Shown here: positions 7,101 to 15,181 of the stretch, one piece after another | How the letters are laid out: the number at the start of each line of letters is the position of its first letter | Numbering within the stretch: position 1 is the stretch's first letter | Source: Williamsia sp. CHRR-6 | GTDB taxonomy: Bacteria > Actinomycetota > Actinomycetes > Mycobacteriales > Mycobacteriaceae | Assembly (NCBI RefSeq): GCF_018474015.1 | Contig: NZ_JAHCSG010000001.1 | Location: 1,116,001-1,180,000, forward strand | Length of the DNA stretch: 64,000 nt | Reading direction: 5' to 3' | Translations under genes and position numbers: made by a program | Notes under the pieces: generated by a model | Database searches by the model: none | What the model was told of the DNA's origin: nothing | Seen by the model: only the letters and a program-made list of their open reading frames with translations

Positions 7101-7121
7101 GGTGACGCGAGCAGGTGCGGG

Positions 7122-8816
7122 TCAGCGGGCCAGCCAGTGGTCCACGTCCAGGGGGTTGCCGTCGGCGGCGGCCTGCTGAGAGCACCCGAACCCGATGATC
7201 GAGGATCCGTCGGACAGGGTGATCGCCCCCAACATCATCGGCTCGGGTAGTGCCGCCAGGAACGACCCCAGCGCGGCCGCCGACACCACCCACTTCTCGC
7301 CGCGAATACTGCGTCCGACCGAGATGTCCTCCACCAGACCCGGTTTGGGGGGTGTGGTGTCCAGCGCGAGAAGTCGGTAGCGCGGCGCGGTCACGATCTC
7401 ACCGGCCCACCGGGCCCCGCGCTCAGTCAACTGCCATTGCAGCGGTTGCCCTTTCAGGTGCGCACCGAACACCGCCAACTCCACCACCTCGGCCACCGCC
7501 TCCGGCCACGCCGGGGCGGGCGCGCTGATGGTGAACCGGCGGGCCAAGTCCATCACCACCGCATCGTGATGCGCCGGCGCCAGCAACGTGATCCCGAATT
7601 GCGCTGTCCCAGCGTCTCCCTCGTCCACCTCACCGGCGGGTACTGCGACCGCGCACAGGTCGAAGAGGTTCGCAAAGTTGGTGTAGGTGCCCAGGGTGGC
7701 GTTGACACCCACCGGGTCGGCGGCCACCTGGGCGAGCGTGGGGTGCATCGGCGCGGTGGGCACCAGCAACGCATCTGCGCCGTCGAGGGCCGCCATTGCC
7801 GAGGCGCGACACTCGGCCACCCGACGCCGGTCGGCCAGCAGGTCGGTGGCGGTGAAACGGTCGGCGGCACCGATGATCCCGGCCACCGTCGGGTCCACCC
7901 CGGCGTCGGGTCCTGCCGTGGCGAGGAACCCGCCGACCGCGTCGTACCGTTCGGCCACCAACGCGCCCTCGTACAGCAGCCGCGCCGCGGCCAGGAAGTC
8001 GGTCATGTCGATGCGCACGATGTCCCAGCCCATCGAATCGGCCTGCGTCACAACGGCGTCAAACGCCGCCACCCAGGCCGATGACATCGCGGTCAGCGTC
8101 GCTGGTACCGCCACCCGGGGTGCTTGCGGTGCCGCCAGCACGGTGTCGGACGGGAAGGGCCGCCGACCAACCGCCTCGGGGTGAAAGGCGCCCGACATCA
8201 CCGTCATGGCCAGATCGGCGGTGTCGATGTCGGCGGCGAAGATGCTGACGCAGTCATAGCTGGCGCACGCCGGCACCACCCCCGCCGTGCTGATCGCCCC
8301 GACCGTCGGCTTCACCCCGACGATGCCCTGCAGGCCGGCGGGTATCCGACCCGACCCAGCTGTGTCGGTGCCGATGGCGATGTCGGCGAATCCCAGCGCC
8401 ACCGCCACCGCCGAGCCCGAACTCGATCCGCCGCTGATGTGGTCGGGTCGACGCGAATCCCGCACCGCACCATGGGGACTGCGGGTACCCACCAGGCCGG
8501 TGGCGAACTGGTCGAGGTTGGTCTTGCCGATCACCACCGCACCGGCTGCGCGCAGTGCCGCCACCGTAGGGGCGTCGTGCTGGGGCACGTAGGTGAATCC
8601 TGGGCAGGCTGCGGTGGTGGGTAGACCGGCCACATCCACATTGTCTTTGACCGCCAGCAACATTCCGGCCAACGAGAACCCCGCTGCCAGGGCCGCAGCA
8701 TGCTCGGCGGCGACGTCGGCTTGGGGCCGCAGATGGATGAACACCTCGGGACGATCAGCGGCGGCGATGGCCGCGTAGGCGCGCGCCACCCGATCGGAGT
8801 CGGCCACCACGCTCAC
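7122..8816 (-). CDS. atzF: Allophanate hydrolase
   Basis: 564 aa in two parts. The N-terminal amidase-signature domain has catalytic Lys57 (AVKDNVD), the Ser-rich loop SGGSSSGSA and the nucleophile segment GTDTAGSGRIPA. The C-terminal domain (AVFGAHLKGQPLQWQL onward) is the extra domain found in AtzF-type enzymes. It splits allophanate into ammonium and CO2, the last step of the urea- and guanidine-carboxylase pathways. GTG 8816 overlaps the stop of the upstream carboxyltransferase gene by four bases (GTGA), implying translational coupling. It is the last gene of the operon. Confidence 0.9.
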   Translation of the reverse strand: MSVVADSDRVARAYAAIAAADRPEVFIHLRPQADVAAEHAAALAAGFSLAGMLLAVKDNVDVAGLPTTAACPGFTYVPQHDAPTVAALRAAGAVVIGKTNLDQFATGLVGTRSPHGAVRDSRRPDHISGGSSSGSAVAVALGFADIAIGTDTAGSGRIPAGLQGIVGVKPTVGAISTAGVVPACASYDCVSIFAADIDTADLAMTVMSGAFHPEAVGRRPFPSDTVLAAPQAPRVAVPATLTAMSSAWVAAFDAVVTQADSMGWDIVRIDMTDFLAAARLLYEGALVAERYDAVGGFLATAGPDAGVDPTVAGIIGAADRFTATDLLADRRRVAECRASAMAALDGADALLVPTAPMHPTLAQVAADPVGVNATLGTYTNFANLFDLCAVAVPAGEVDEGDAGTAQFGITLLAPAHHDAVVMDLARRFTISAPAPAWPEAVAEVVELAVFGAHLKGQPLQWQLTERGARWAGEIVTAPRYRLLALDTTPPKPGLVEDISVGRSIRGEKWVVSAAALGSFLAALPEPMMLGAITLSDGSSIIGFGCSQQAAADGNPLDVDHWLAR

Positions 8817-10804
8817 GCGACACGTCCAGACACTTCGCCGCCATCGGACCACCGTTGCCGTTCGGCGTCGCGCGCAGATTCCATCTGCGCGCGGGTGGCT
8901 GCGATGTCGTCGGCGTGTTCGGCGAGGTAGGCCTGATGCTGCGCGATGGAGAAGGTGCCGTCGGTGATGTGCACCGCTCCACCGCCCCGGGCCACATCGG
9001 CCCGCATGTCCACCAGTTCCTCGGCGGTCACCGGATACCAGCTGATCTTGTCGAAAAAGCGCAGCAGCCAGGGATGTTGCGGGTCGAACCCCATCGTGGC
9101 CTGTGGGTGCCGATGATTCCACACCTGGGTGGTGCGGCCCACGAACTGGTACCCGCCGGGGCCTTCCATGCCGTAGATGCACAGGTATGCCCCACCGATG
9201 CCCACGGCGTTCTCCGGGGTCCAGGTGCGGGCGGGGTTGTACTTGGTGGTGACCAGCCGGTGTCGCGGGTCGAGCGGAACCGCAACCGGCGCACCCAGAT
9301 ACACATCGCCCAGGCCAAGCACCAGGTACTGCGCGTCGTAGACGATGCGGTGCACGTCGTCGACCGAGGCCAACCCGTTCATCCGCCGGATGAACTCGAT
9401 GTTCCAGGGACACCACGGCGCATCGTCGCGCACCCCCAACATGTACCGCTCGGTGGCCTCGCGGGTGGCCGGGTCGTCCCACGACAGCGGCAGGTGCACG
9501 GTGCGGCTGGGCACCACCAGATCGGCCACCGACGGCAGCTGGGTCTCACACTCGCGCAACCACTCCAGCACCGTGGGCTGACTGATCCGGGTGGGATCGA
9601 ACTTCACCTGCAGCGACCGGATGCCGGGGGTGAGGTCGATCAGCCCGGCCGGTTGCTCGGCGGCAATCCGCTGCGCCAACGCGTGCACCCGGGCGCGGGA
9701 GGCCAGATCCAATGACATGGAACCGTATTCGACGAGGACGTTGTCGTCGCCGCTGCGTCGATAGGTGACGCTGGACTGGCCGTCGGCGGTGTCGGACCGA
9801 CCGAGCACCCCGCCGTCGGGATCGCCACCGGCGGAGACCACCGGCAAGAACTGGGACCGGCGACGGGGTCCGATGGCCGCGGCGTCGGCCGCTTGCGCGG
9901 ACTTGATCGGCACGAACCGCACCGTGTCGCCCGGGGCGATCTGACCAAGCTTCCAACGGTCGGCGGTGGTGACGGTGACCGGGCAGACGAAACCACCCAG
10001 GCTGGGCCCGTCGGGACCGAGCAGGATCGGGGTGTCGCCGGTGAAATCAAGGGCACCAACCGAATATGCGGTGTCGTGGATGTTGGACGGATGCAGTCCG
10101 GCTTCCCCGCCGTCGGTGCGAGCCCACTGCGGTTTGGGCCCGATCAGTCGAATCCCGGTGCGATCGGAGTTGAAGTGCGCCTCGTAGTCGGTGGCGTACA
10201 GCGTCGCGATGTCGGCTGCGGTGAAGAACTCGGGTGCACTGTGCGGTCCCACCGTCACCGCCAGATGCCAGGTGTTACCGATCGCCGGCTCCTCCTCGTG
10301 CTGGATACGCCGCGGCGTGCTCACCGGTTCGATTGCGGCGGTGCCGAGTTCATCGCCGAGCGCCAACACCCGACCCTGATGCCCACCGAACCTGCCCAGG
10401 GTGAACGTGGCGGCGCTACCCAACACCGAAACCGCAGCGATCCCACCGGCCACGGCGAGATAGACCCGCAACCCCACCCCCTGCACCTGACCGACATCGA
10501 GCACCCCGCCGGCGGGAACCGAGATCGGGACGCACTGAGCCACTTCCACGCCGTCGAGGGTGACCGGGGCGGGCGCGCCGGTCACCGCGACCACCGCGGG
10601 CTCGGTGAACCGCAGCGCCGGGCCGATCATGGTGGCCTCCAGCCCGGGTGCCCCCTGCGGGTTGCCGACGGCTATGTTGGCCAGCCGGAACGACAGGTCG
10701 TCCATCGGACCCGATGGCGGCACCCCGACGTTCCAATACCCCACGCGACCCGGCCAGTCCTGCACCGTGGTCATCGGACCGGGACGGGTCACGACGATCG
10801 CCAT
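8813..10804 (-). CDS. Urea/guanidine carboxylase carboxyltransferase domain protein lacking BC and BCCP domains
   Basis: 663 aa. Residues about 1-300 are the CT_A_B (AHS2/PxpC-like) domain (RPGPMTTVQDWPGR, GGFVCPVTV); residues about 345-600 are the CT_C_D (AHS1/PxpB-like) domain (GDDNVLVEYG, IRSLQVKFDP, YGMEGPGGYQFVGRTTQVW). Sequence and order match the centre of urea/guanidine carboxylases, not stand-alone PxpB/PxpC. The N-terminal biotin carboxylase (about 450 aa) is absent, and the protein stops where the linker to the C-terminal biotinyl domain would begin; no biotinylation motif such as MKM exists. ATG 10804 overlaps the upstream stop by one base. It may use a carrier in trans or act without biotin as in the PxpBC kinase mechanism; both are inference. 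Confidence 0.85.
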   Translation of the reverse strand: MAIVVTRPGPMTTVQDWPGRVGYWNVGVPPSGPMDDLSFRLANIAVGNPQGAPGLEATMIGPALRFTEPAVVAVTGAPAPVTLDGVEVAQCVPISVPAGGVLDVGQVQGVGLRVYLAVAGGIAAVSVLGSAATFTLGRFGGHQGRVLALGDELGTAAIEPVSTPRRIQHEEEPAIGNTWHLAVTVGPHSAPEFFTAADIATLYATDYEAHFNSDRTGIRLIGPKPQWARTDGGEAGLHPSNIHDTAYSVGALDFTGDTPILLGPDGPSLGGFVCPVTVTTADRWKLGQIAPGDTVRFVPIKSAQAADAAAIGPRRRSQFLPVVSAGGDPDGGVLGRSDTADGQSSVTYRRSGDDNVLVEYGSMSLDLASRARVHALAQRIAAEQPAGLIDLTPGIRSLQVKFDPTRISQPTVLEWLRECETQLPSVADLVVPSRTVHLPLSWDDPATREATERYMLGVRDDAPWCPWNIEFIRRMNGLASVDDVHRIVYDAQYLVLGLGDVYLGAPVAVPLDPRHRLVTTKYNPARTWTPENAVGIGGAYLCIYGMEGPGGYQFVGRTTQVWNHRHPQATMGFDPQHPWLLRFFDKISWYPVTAEELVDMRADVARGGGAVHITDGTFSIAQHQAYLAEHADDIAATRAQMESARDAERQRWSDGGEVSGRVA

Positions 10805-11493
10805 CACGCGGTCCACTCGACGCCGGGACGGGTGACGATCGCCCGCACGGCAGTGGGATCGAAACCGTTGCAGGGGTTGTTGATCTGCGGGCAGTTGGAC
10901 ACCAACACCAGGGTGTCCACCTCGGCGCGCAACGCCAACCGTTTGCCCGGCGCCGACAGTCCGTCGACGATGCCCAGGGCACCATCGGGGTCGACCGGCA
11001 CGTTCATGAAGAAGTTCACGTTGCCCACCATGTCGGCCTTGTCCAGCCCGTGTCGAGCCCCCTCGATGAGAAAGTTCTCTACGCAGGCGTGTTGGTGTTT
11101 GGTGTGGTGGCCGTAGCGCAGCGTGTTCGACTCCTGCGAGCACGCACCGCCGAGGGTGTCGTGGTTGCCCACCTCGTCGGCGACGATGGTCATCAACGGC
11201 GCAGATTCGTGATCGCGCAACACACTTCCGGTGGTGAGGAAGATCGATCCCTGCGCGACGATGGTCGCCTGCGCGGAGTATCGGGCGCTGTGGTCATCGG
11301 CCCGATAGAACAGCGTGTCGACGGCCTGGTTGCCGTGGAGGTCGACGATGGTCAACACGTCACCGGCGGCGATCACCGCCGACCACGGTCCGCGCCGACC
11401 GATCTCCTCGTCGAGGACGACCGCACCGGGGACCAGCGCCACCTCGGCTGCATCCGGCACTCCCGGACCCGTCACTGTCACACTCCCACTCAT
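10804..11493 (-). CDS. DUF1989 protein (urea carboxylase-associated protein 2 / carboxyguanidine deiminase subunit type)
   Basis: 229 aa, DUF1989 family. Landmarks are IVDLHGNQAVDTLFY, SAQATIVAQGSIFLTTGSVL, the metal-site region GNHDTLGGACSQESNTLRYG and the closing DTLVLVSNCPQINNPCNG. Members of this pair were long called urea carboxylase-associated proteins; in guanidine utilisers the heterodimer hydrolyses carboxyguanidine to allophanate and ammonium (family knowledge). ATG 11493 overlaps the previous stop (ATGA). Together with the next gene it forms the expected two-subunit set between permease and carboxylase. Which subunit letter applies cannot be decided here. Confidence 0.85.
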   Translation of the reverse strand: MSGSVTVTGPGVPDAAEVALVPGAVVLDEEIGRRGPWSAVIAAGDVLTIVDLHGNQAVDTLFYRADDHSARYSAQATIVAQGSIFLTTGSVLRDHESAPLMTIVADEVGNHDTLGGACSQESNTLRYGHHTKHQHACVENFLIEGARHGLDKADMVGNVNFFMNVPVDPDGALGIVDGLSAPGKRLALRAEVDTLVLVSNCPQINNPCNGFDPTAVRAIVTRPGVEWTA

Positions 11494-12329
11494 GAGCTTG
11501 CCGCCGCGTGGACGTCCTCGGAATTGGCCACCGCCCGTTGGTATTCGGGATCGGTGTTGACAGACCCCGCGATCACCCCGGCCAGGTCGTCGGGCGCCGA
11601 CCACGCCAGCACCTCGCACGAGCCGGTGTCGAAGGTGGGCGACGGGTCCAGGGGGTGGGCGGTGTTGGCCACCGCGAACACGCACGGCAGGTGCAGGATG
11701 AGATCGACCTCGGCACCCGCTCCCGCCGACCCGGTGGACACCAGTCGACCTGCGTCATCGACCCGCACGCCGTGGAAGAACGACAGTGAGGGTGCTACGT
11801 CGCGAGGCGTCAGGCCATGCTTGGCCGCGGCGAGGATGAACAGCTCACGCCCGGCCGGCGAGTCCGAGAACACGGTGCCGGCACCATATTTGGCGGTGTT
11901 GATGGCCGCTGTGGTGGTCCCGCACAGTGCATCGTGATGGCCGGAGTCATCGGCGACCACGGTGGCCAGCACCCGACCCTGATCCGACAACAGCGGATGC
12001 CCGGTGCGCAGGTAGGCCTGCCACGGCACCTTGACGGTGTCGGCGACGTTGAGCCGCTCCCACGGCGCATCGGCCCGCCACAGCAGCAGATGCGCACATG
12101 CCGTTCCGGTGATGTCGCGCAACCGGATTCGGGTGCCCCGCGCCAGCACCTTGACGGTGTAGCGACCGCCGGGCACCGTCTCGGCCCAGGTCAGGCGTTG
12201 GGCGGGGATGTCAGCGGGTGGCTGCGGCCACGCCGAGGCGGGTACCACCGGCATCGAATCGGTGATGGCCCCCGCCTGCGCACGCGCGTGCGCTTTGGCG
12301 CCTGCGGTAGACGACGTGGTGGCGGTCAT
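11490..12329 (-). CDS. DUF1989 protein (urea carboxylase-associated protein 1 / carboxyguanidine deiminase subunit type)
   Basis: 279 aa. After about 45 low-complexity residues comes the DUF1989 fold: GGRYTVKVLARGTRIRLRDI, YLRTGHPLLSDQGRVLATVVADDS, the metal-site segment SGHHDALCGTTTAAINTAKYG, and a C-terminal DLILHLPCVFAVANTAHPLDP. It is the longer partner of the neighbouring DUF1989 protein. ATG 12329 overlaps the permease stop as ATGA, so permease, both DUF1989 genes, the carboxyltransferase and allophanate hydrolase are all translationally linked. Confidence 0.85.
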   Translation of the reverse strand: MTATTSSTAGAKAHARAQAGAITDSMPVVPASAWPQPPADIPAQRLTWAETVPGGRYTVKVLARGTRIRLRDITGTACAHLLLWRADAPWERLNVADTVKVPWQAYLRTGHPLLSDQGRVLATVVADDSGHHDALCGTTTAAINTAKYGAGTVFSDSPAGRELFILAAAKHGLTPRDVAPSLSFFHGVRVDDAGRLVSTGSAGAGAEVDLILHLPCVFAVANTAHPLDPSPTFDTGSCEVLAWSAPDDLAGVIAGSVNTDPEYQRAVANSEDVHAAASS

Positions 12330-13909
12330 GCGTCCTTCTTCGTCGAGGCGACCAGAGCGTCGGTGGGTTCGGGGGCGCCGGGCAGGTTCTTGACCATCTG
12401 GAAGGCCACGAACCCGACGATGAGGGTGGCTGCGGTGAAGATGATCGAGAAGTAGTGCAGGAACCAGGATGTGCCCTCGGGGTCGTAGACCTCCGCGCGC
12501 GGCCACCCCACGTTGATGGTCAGCGCTGCGCCCATCACCACGGCGATGATGTTGACCGGCAGCCCGAAGCGACCCAGGTCGAGGATGGGTTTGCCGTAGC
12601 TGAGGCTGGTGCCGCGCAGCCGGTGCAGCAACGCCGGGACGGTGACCATCAGGTAGGCGATGTAGACGATGACCACCGACACGCTGGTCAGTGCGGCGAA
12701 CAGGCCGGCCTGACCGTAGTTGACCAGCAGGATGGCAATGGCCAACGCGCTGACCACGATTCCGGTGTTGATGGGTGTGCCGGTGCGGACGTTGACCTGG
12801 GCCAGGAAAGATCCGAACGGTAACCGGTTGTCGCGCGCCATGGAGAACATGACGCGCGAGGCGGAGGCCTGGATGGCCAGGGTGGCCGAGAAGATGGCGA
12901 TGGCCACGATGATCAGCAAGATCTTGCCCAGCACGGTGTCCAGTTGTGAGGTGATGACCCAGGCGATGCCGTCGGTGGACAGCTCGGGTGCACCGAGGCT
13001 GGGGGCGGCCATGAGTGCGGCCAGGATCATCAACCCGCCACCGACGAACGACACCAGCAGCGCGTTGATGATCGCCTTCGGTGCGGTCTTGCGGGGGTTG
13101 TTGGTCTCCTCGGAAAGCTCTGCGGCGGAATCGAACCCGTACATCACGTAGGCGGCCATCACCATCGAGGCCAGAAACGCCCAGATGTAGTGCGACCCCG
13201 AGCCGTGGCCCTCGGTGCTGGTGACGGCCGCGGCCGGGGACCGCTGCGCGGTGAAGAACAGTGCACCGACGAGCACCACCACCCCGATGATCTCGATGGT
13301 CACCCCGATGACGGTGATCTTGCCCATCAACGACACCCCCAGCGCGCTGATCACCGTGCAGATGGCAATCGTGATGCTGCCCAGGATGATCCCGTTGGTG
13401 GCACCAGAGGTGGAGGACAGTGCGGTGTCGGAACCGACCAGCTGGAACCCCGACCAGATCGACGGCAGCACGCTCTGCATCGCGATGGCCAGCGCGGCGA
13501 CGCTGACGATGTAGCCGATGAGCATGAACCATCCGGCAAACCAGCCGACGGTGTTTCCGGCCAGCCGACGCGACCACTGATAGATGGCCCCCGCGACGGG
13601 GAACTTGCCCGACAGCTCTGCGAACACCAGGCACACGCAGAACTGGCAGACGAACACGATGGGCCAGGTCCAGAAGAAGGCAGCCCCACCCAGTCCGTAG
13701 CCGAGGGCGAACAGCGCGAACACCGTGGTGAGGATGGAGACGAACGAGAACCCGGACGCGAACGACGCGTATGGCCCGATGCCGCGGTGCAGCTGTTGGG
13801 TGTAGCCGAGTTCCGACAACGACGCGGCATCCTCCGGCGAGGAGATGCTCGGCGGTGGCGTGGGGGTGTCCGACGGACCGGATGACGTGGATGGGTCGAT
13901 GGTCGTCAT
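12326..13909 (-). CDS. APC-superfamily amino acid/amine permease
   Basis: 527 aa with about 12 hydrophobic segments and short charged loops. FAELSGKFPVAGAIYQWSRRL and the MYGFDSAAELSEETNNPRKTAPKAI loop are hallmarks of the APC (amino acid-polyamine-organocation) family. The first gene of the guanidine/urea-type operon; such permeases accompany urea- and guanidine-carboxylase clusters and presumably import the substrate. ATG 13909 has CAGGAG six bases upstream. A divergent TetR gene begins 258 bases away and probably controls this promoter. Confidence 0.9.
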   Translation of the reverse strand: MTTIDPSTSSGPSDTPTPPPSISSPEDAASLSELGYTQQLHRGIGPYASFASGFSFVSILTTVFALFALGYGLGGAAFFWTWPIVFVCQFCVCLVFAELSGKFPVAGAIYQWSRRLAGNTVGWFAGWFMLIGYIVSVAALAIAMQSVLPSIWSGFQLVGSDTALSSTSGATNGIILGSITIAICTVISALGVSLMGKITVIGVTIEIIGVVVLVGALFFTAQRSPAAAVTSTEGHGSGSHYIWAFLASMVMAAYVMYGFDSAAELSEETNNPRKTAPKAIINALLVSFVGGGLMILAALMAAPSLGAPELSTDGIAWVITSQLDTVLGKILLIIVAIAIFSATLAIQASASRVMFSMARDNRLPFGSFLAQVNVRTGTPINTGIVVSALAIAILLVNYGQAGLFAALTSVSVVIVYIAYLMVTVPALLHRLRGTSLSYGKPILDLGRFGLPVNIIAVVMGAALTINVGWPRAEVYDPEGTSWFLHYFSIIFTAATLIVGFVAFQMVKNLPGAPEPTDALVASTKKDA

Positions 13910-13955
13910 GGTGGCTCCTGGTGGCGTTGGATCGCGAATACCTATCAAGTGATCG

Positions 13956-13973
13956 AAACCTAACACCAGGTTT
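13956..13973. promoter_or_regulatory. Putative TetR operator in the permease-TetR divergent region
   Basis: AAACCT and AGGTTT form 6-bp arms around a 6-base spacer, 47 bases upstream of the permease start, in the less GC-rich part of the gap. A smaller palindrome (ATCA-N2-TGAT) lies about ten bases further toward the permease. Operator role is inferred from position. No guanidine-I (ykkC) riboswitch consensus was seen on the permease leader. Confidence 0.4.
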
Positions 13974-14035
13974 TCGCCGGCGCGTGTCCACGTTGTTTCC
14001 ACTGTGTTTCGACGCACCAGTGACACCCCCGCGGC

Positions 14036-14114
14036 GTCGGCTGGTCGGAAACCCGCGTCCACTGGGCGGAAAACCGCGTCGGCTGGGCGGAAACCCGCGT
14101 CCACTGGGCGGCAC
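14036..14114 (+). repeat. Array of four 21-nt GTC-GGCGGAAA repeats in a divergent promoter region
   Basis: Units start at 14036, 14057, 14078 and 14099 with an exact 21-nt period; they alternate GTCGGCTGG and GTCCACTGG at the 5' end, each followed by G/TCGGAAA and an ACCGC-type tail (the last is cut short). They belong to the repeat family found at four convergent gene ends in the window, but here lie 54 bases upstream of a TetR start codon with no plus-strand gene before them. Confidence 0.85.
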
Positions 14115-14154
14115 ACGGTCCACGGCGCGCGAGGGTGCCGTGCGAGGCGACCGA

Positions 14155-14167
14155 TAGGGTGGCGCAG
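14155..14167 (+). promoter_or_regulatory. Leaderless-type -10 element before the TetR gene
   Basis: TAGGGT (14155-14160) then seven bases and GTG 14168. This selects GTG 14168 over in-frame codons further upstream. Confidence 0.45.
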
Positions 14168-14821
14168 GTGTCGACCAACCGCGCCGAGGCCAGCACCGGA
14201 CCGGGCCGTCCGCGGTTGGTGGAACAGCGACGCACCGGCGGCAACCCCCGCGAGGAGATCCTCGACGCGGCCGGAGAACTGTTCTCCCGCCAGGGATATG
14301 CCGGCACGTCGACCCGCGCGATCGCCGAGGCGGTCGGACTCCGGCAGGCCTCCCTCTATCACCACTTCGCCACCAAAGACGACATCCTGGCCGCGCTGCT
14401 GGAGACCACCGTGGCACCCACGTTGGCGTGGGCCCAGACGCTGGATTCGACGTTGCCGCCGCTGGAGCAGTTGGTGGCCCTGGCCGAATTCGACATCACC
14501 GCGCTGGCCACCTCGCGGTGGAACCTCGGGGCGCTCTACCTGCTCCCGGAGCTGCGCGGCGAGCGGTTCACCTCGTTTCGCACGGCCCGGCTGCGTCTGG
14601 CCGACATCTACGCACAGTTGGCCGCCGAGGCCATCGGCACCACCGACGACGGACGGGCCCGGCTGCCGTTCCGGCTGGTCGAGTCGGTGATCTCGATGCG
14701 CTCCGACGGCCAGCTGCCCGACCCCACGCCCGAGTCCGATGCCGACGGGGCGAGCGCCGTTCGCATCGCCGTCACCGCCGCCATCACCGACGCGATCCGC
14801 CGGATGTTGAGCACCGACTAG
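14168..14821 (+). CDS. TetR-family regulator of the adjacent DUF1989/carboxyltransferase operon
   Basis: 217 aa. After an unstructured leader, EEILDAAGELFSRQGYAGTSTRAIAEAVGLRQASLYHHFATKDDILAAL is a textbook TetR helix-turn-helix (residues about 28-75). The C-terminal half is ligand-binding and unassigned. Divergent position next to the permease and the palindrome between them suggest it regulates the guanidine/urea-type operon. A small hairpin follows the gene. Confidence 0.9.
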   Translation: MSTNRAEASTGPGRPRLVEQRRTGGNPREEILDAAGELFSRQGYAGTSTRAIAEAVGLRQASLYHHFATKDDILAALLETTVAPTLAWAQTLDSTLPPLEQLVALAEFDITALATSRWNLGALYLLPELRGERFTSFRTARLRLADIYAQLAAEAIGTTDDGRARLPFRLVESVISMRSDGQLPDPTPESDADGASAVRIAVTAAITDAIRRMLSTD

Positions 14822-14829
14822 CCTCAGAG

Positions 14830-14853
14830 GTGGCTCCGCGACCGTGGAGCCAC
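14830..14853 (+). terminator. Hairpin between TetR and monooxygenase genes
   Basis: GTGGCTCC (14830-14837) pairs with GGAGCCAC (14846-14853) around 8 bases. It starts 9 bases after the TetR stop. Confidence 0.5.
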
Positions 14854-14874
14854 GCCCACTCGAGGAGCACCACC

Positions 14875-15162
14875 ATGAGCGAGTTGCACGTCGTCGCCAC
14901 CATCGCCGTCAAACCGGGTACCGAAGCCGAGGTGGGCGCGGCTCTGCGCACCCTGGTCACCGCCACACAGGCCGAAGAGGGCTGCAACTACTACGAGGCA
15001 TTCGAATCGGCCTCCACCCCAGGAACTTTCGTCACCGTGGAGCGGTGGCGGTCGCAGGCCGACCTCGATGCGCACATGGCCAGCCCGCACGTCGCGGCTG
15101 CTCTCGGCGGGCAGGAGGCCAACTTCGTGGAGGTGAAGATCCACCCGCTGACCGCGCTGTAA
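14875..15162 (+). CDS. Antibiotic-biosynthesis-monooxygenase (ABM) domain protein
   Basis: 95 aa, a single ferredoxin-like ABM domain: LHVVATIAVKPGTEAEVGAALRTLV, then EEGCNYYEAFE, TFVTVERWRSQADLDAHMASPHV. Such dimeric proteins oxygenate small aromatic substrates without cofactors, or act on quinones (YgiN-like). It lacks the Asn7/His75/Trp66 set of MhuD, so heme degradation is not expected. ATG 14875 has GAGGAG at good spacing. Converges on the aldehyde dehydrogenase gene. Confidence 0.85.
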   Translation: MSELHVVATIAVKPGTEAEVGAALRTLVTATQAEEGCNYYEAFESASTPGTFVTVERWRSQADLDAHMASPHVAAALGGQEANFVEVKIHPLTAL

Positions 15163-15181
15163 CCGCCGCGTCCGCGCCTGC

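Noticed and set aside
13910-14160. Guanidine-I (ykkC) riboswitch before the permease
   Set aside because: No conserved core was found by eye on the minus strand; the region holds palindromes and repeats instead. A covariance search would settle it.
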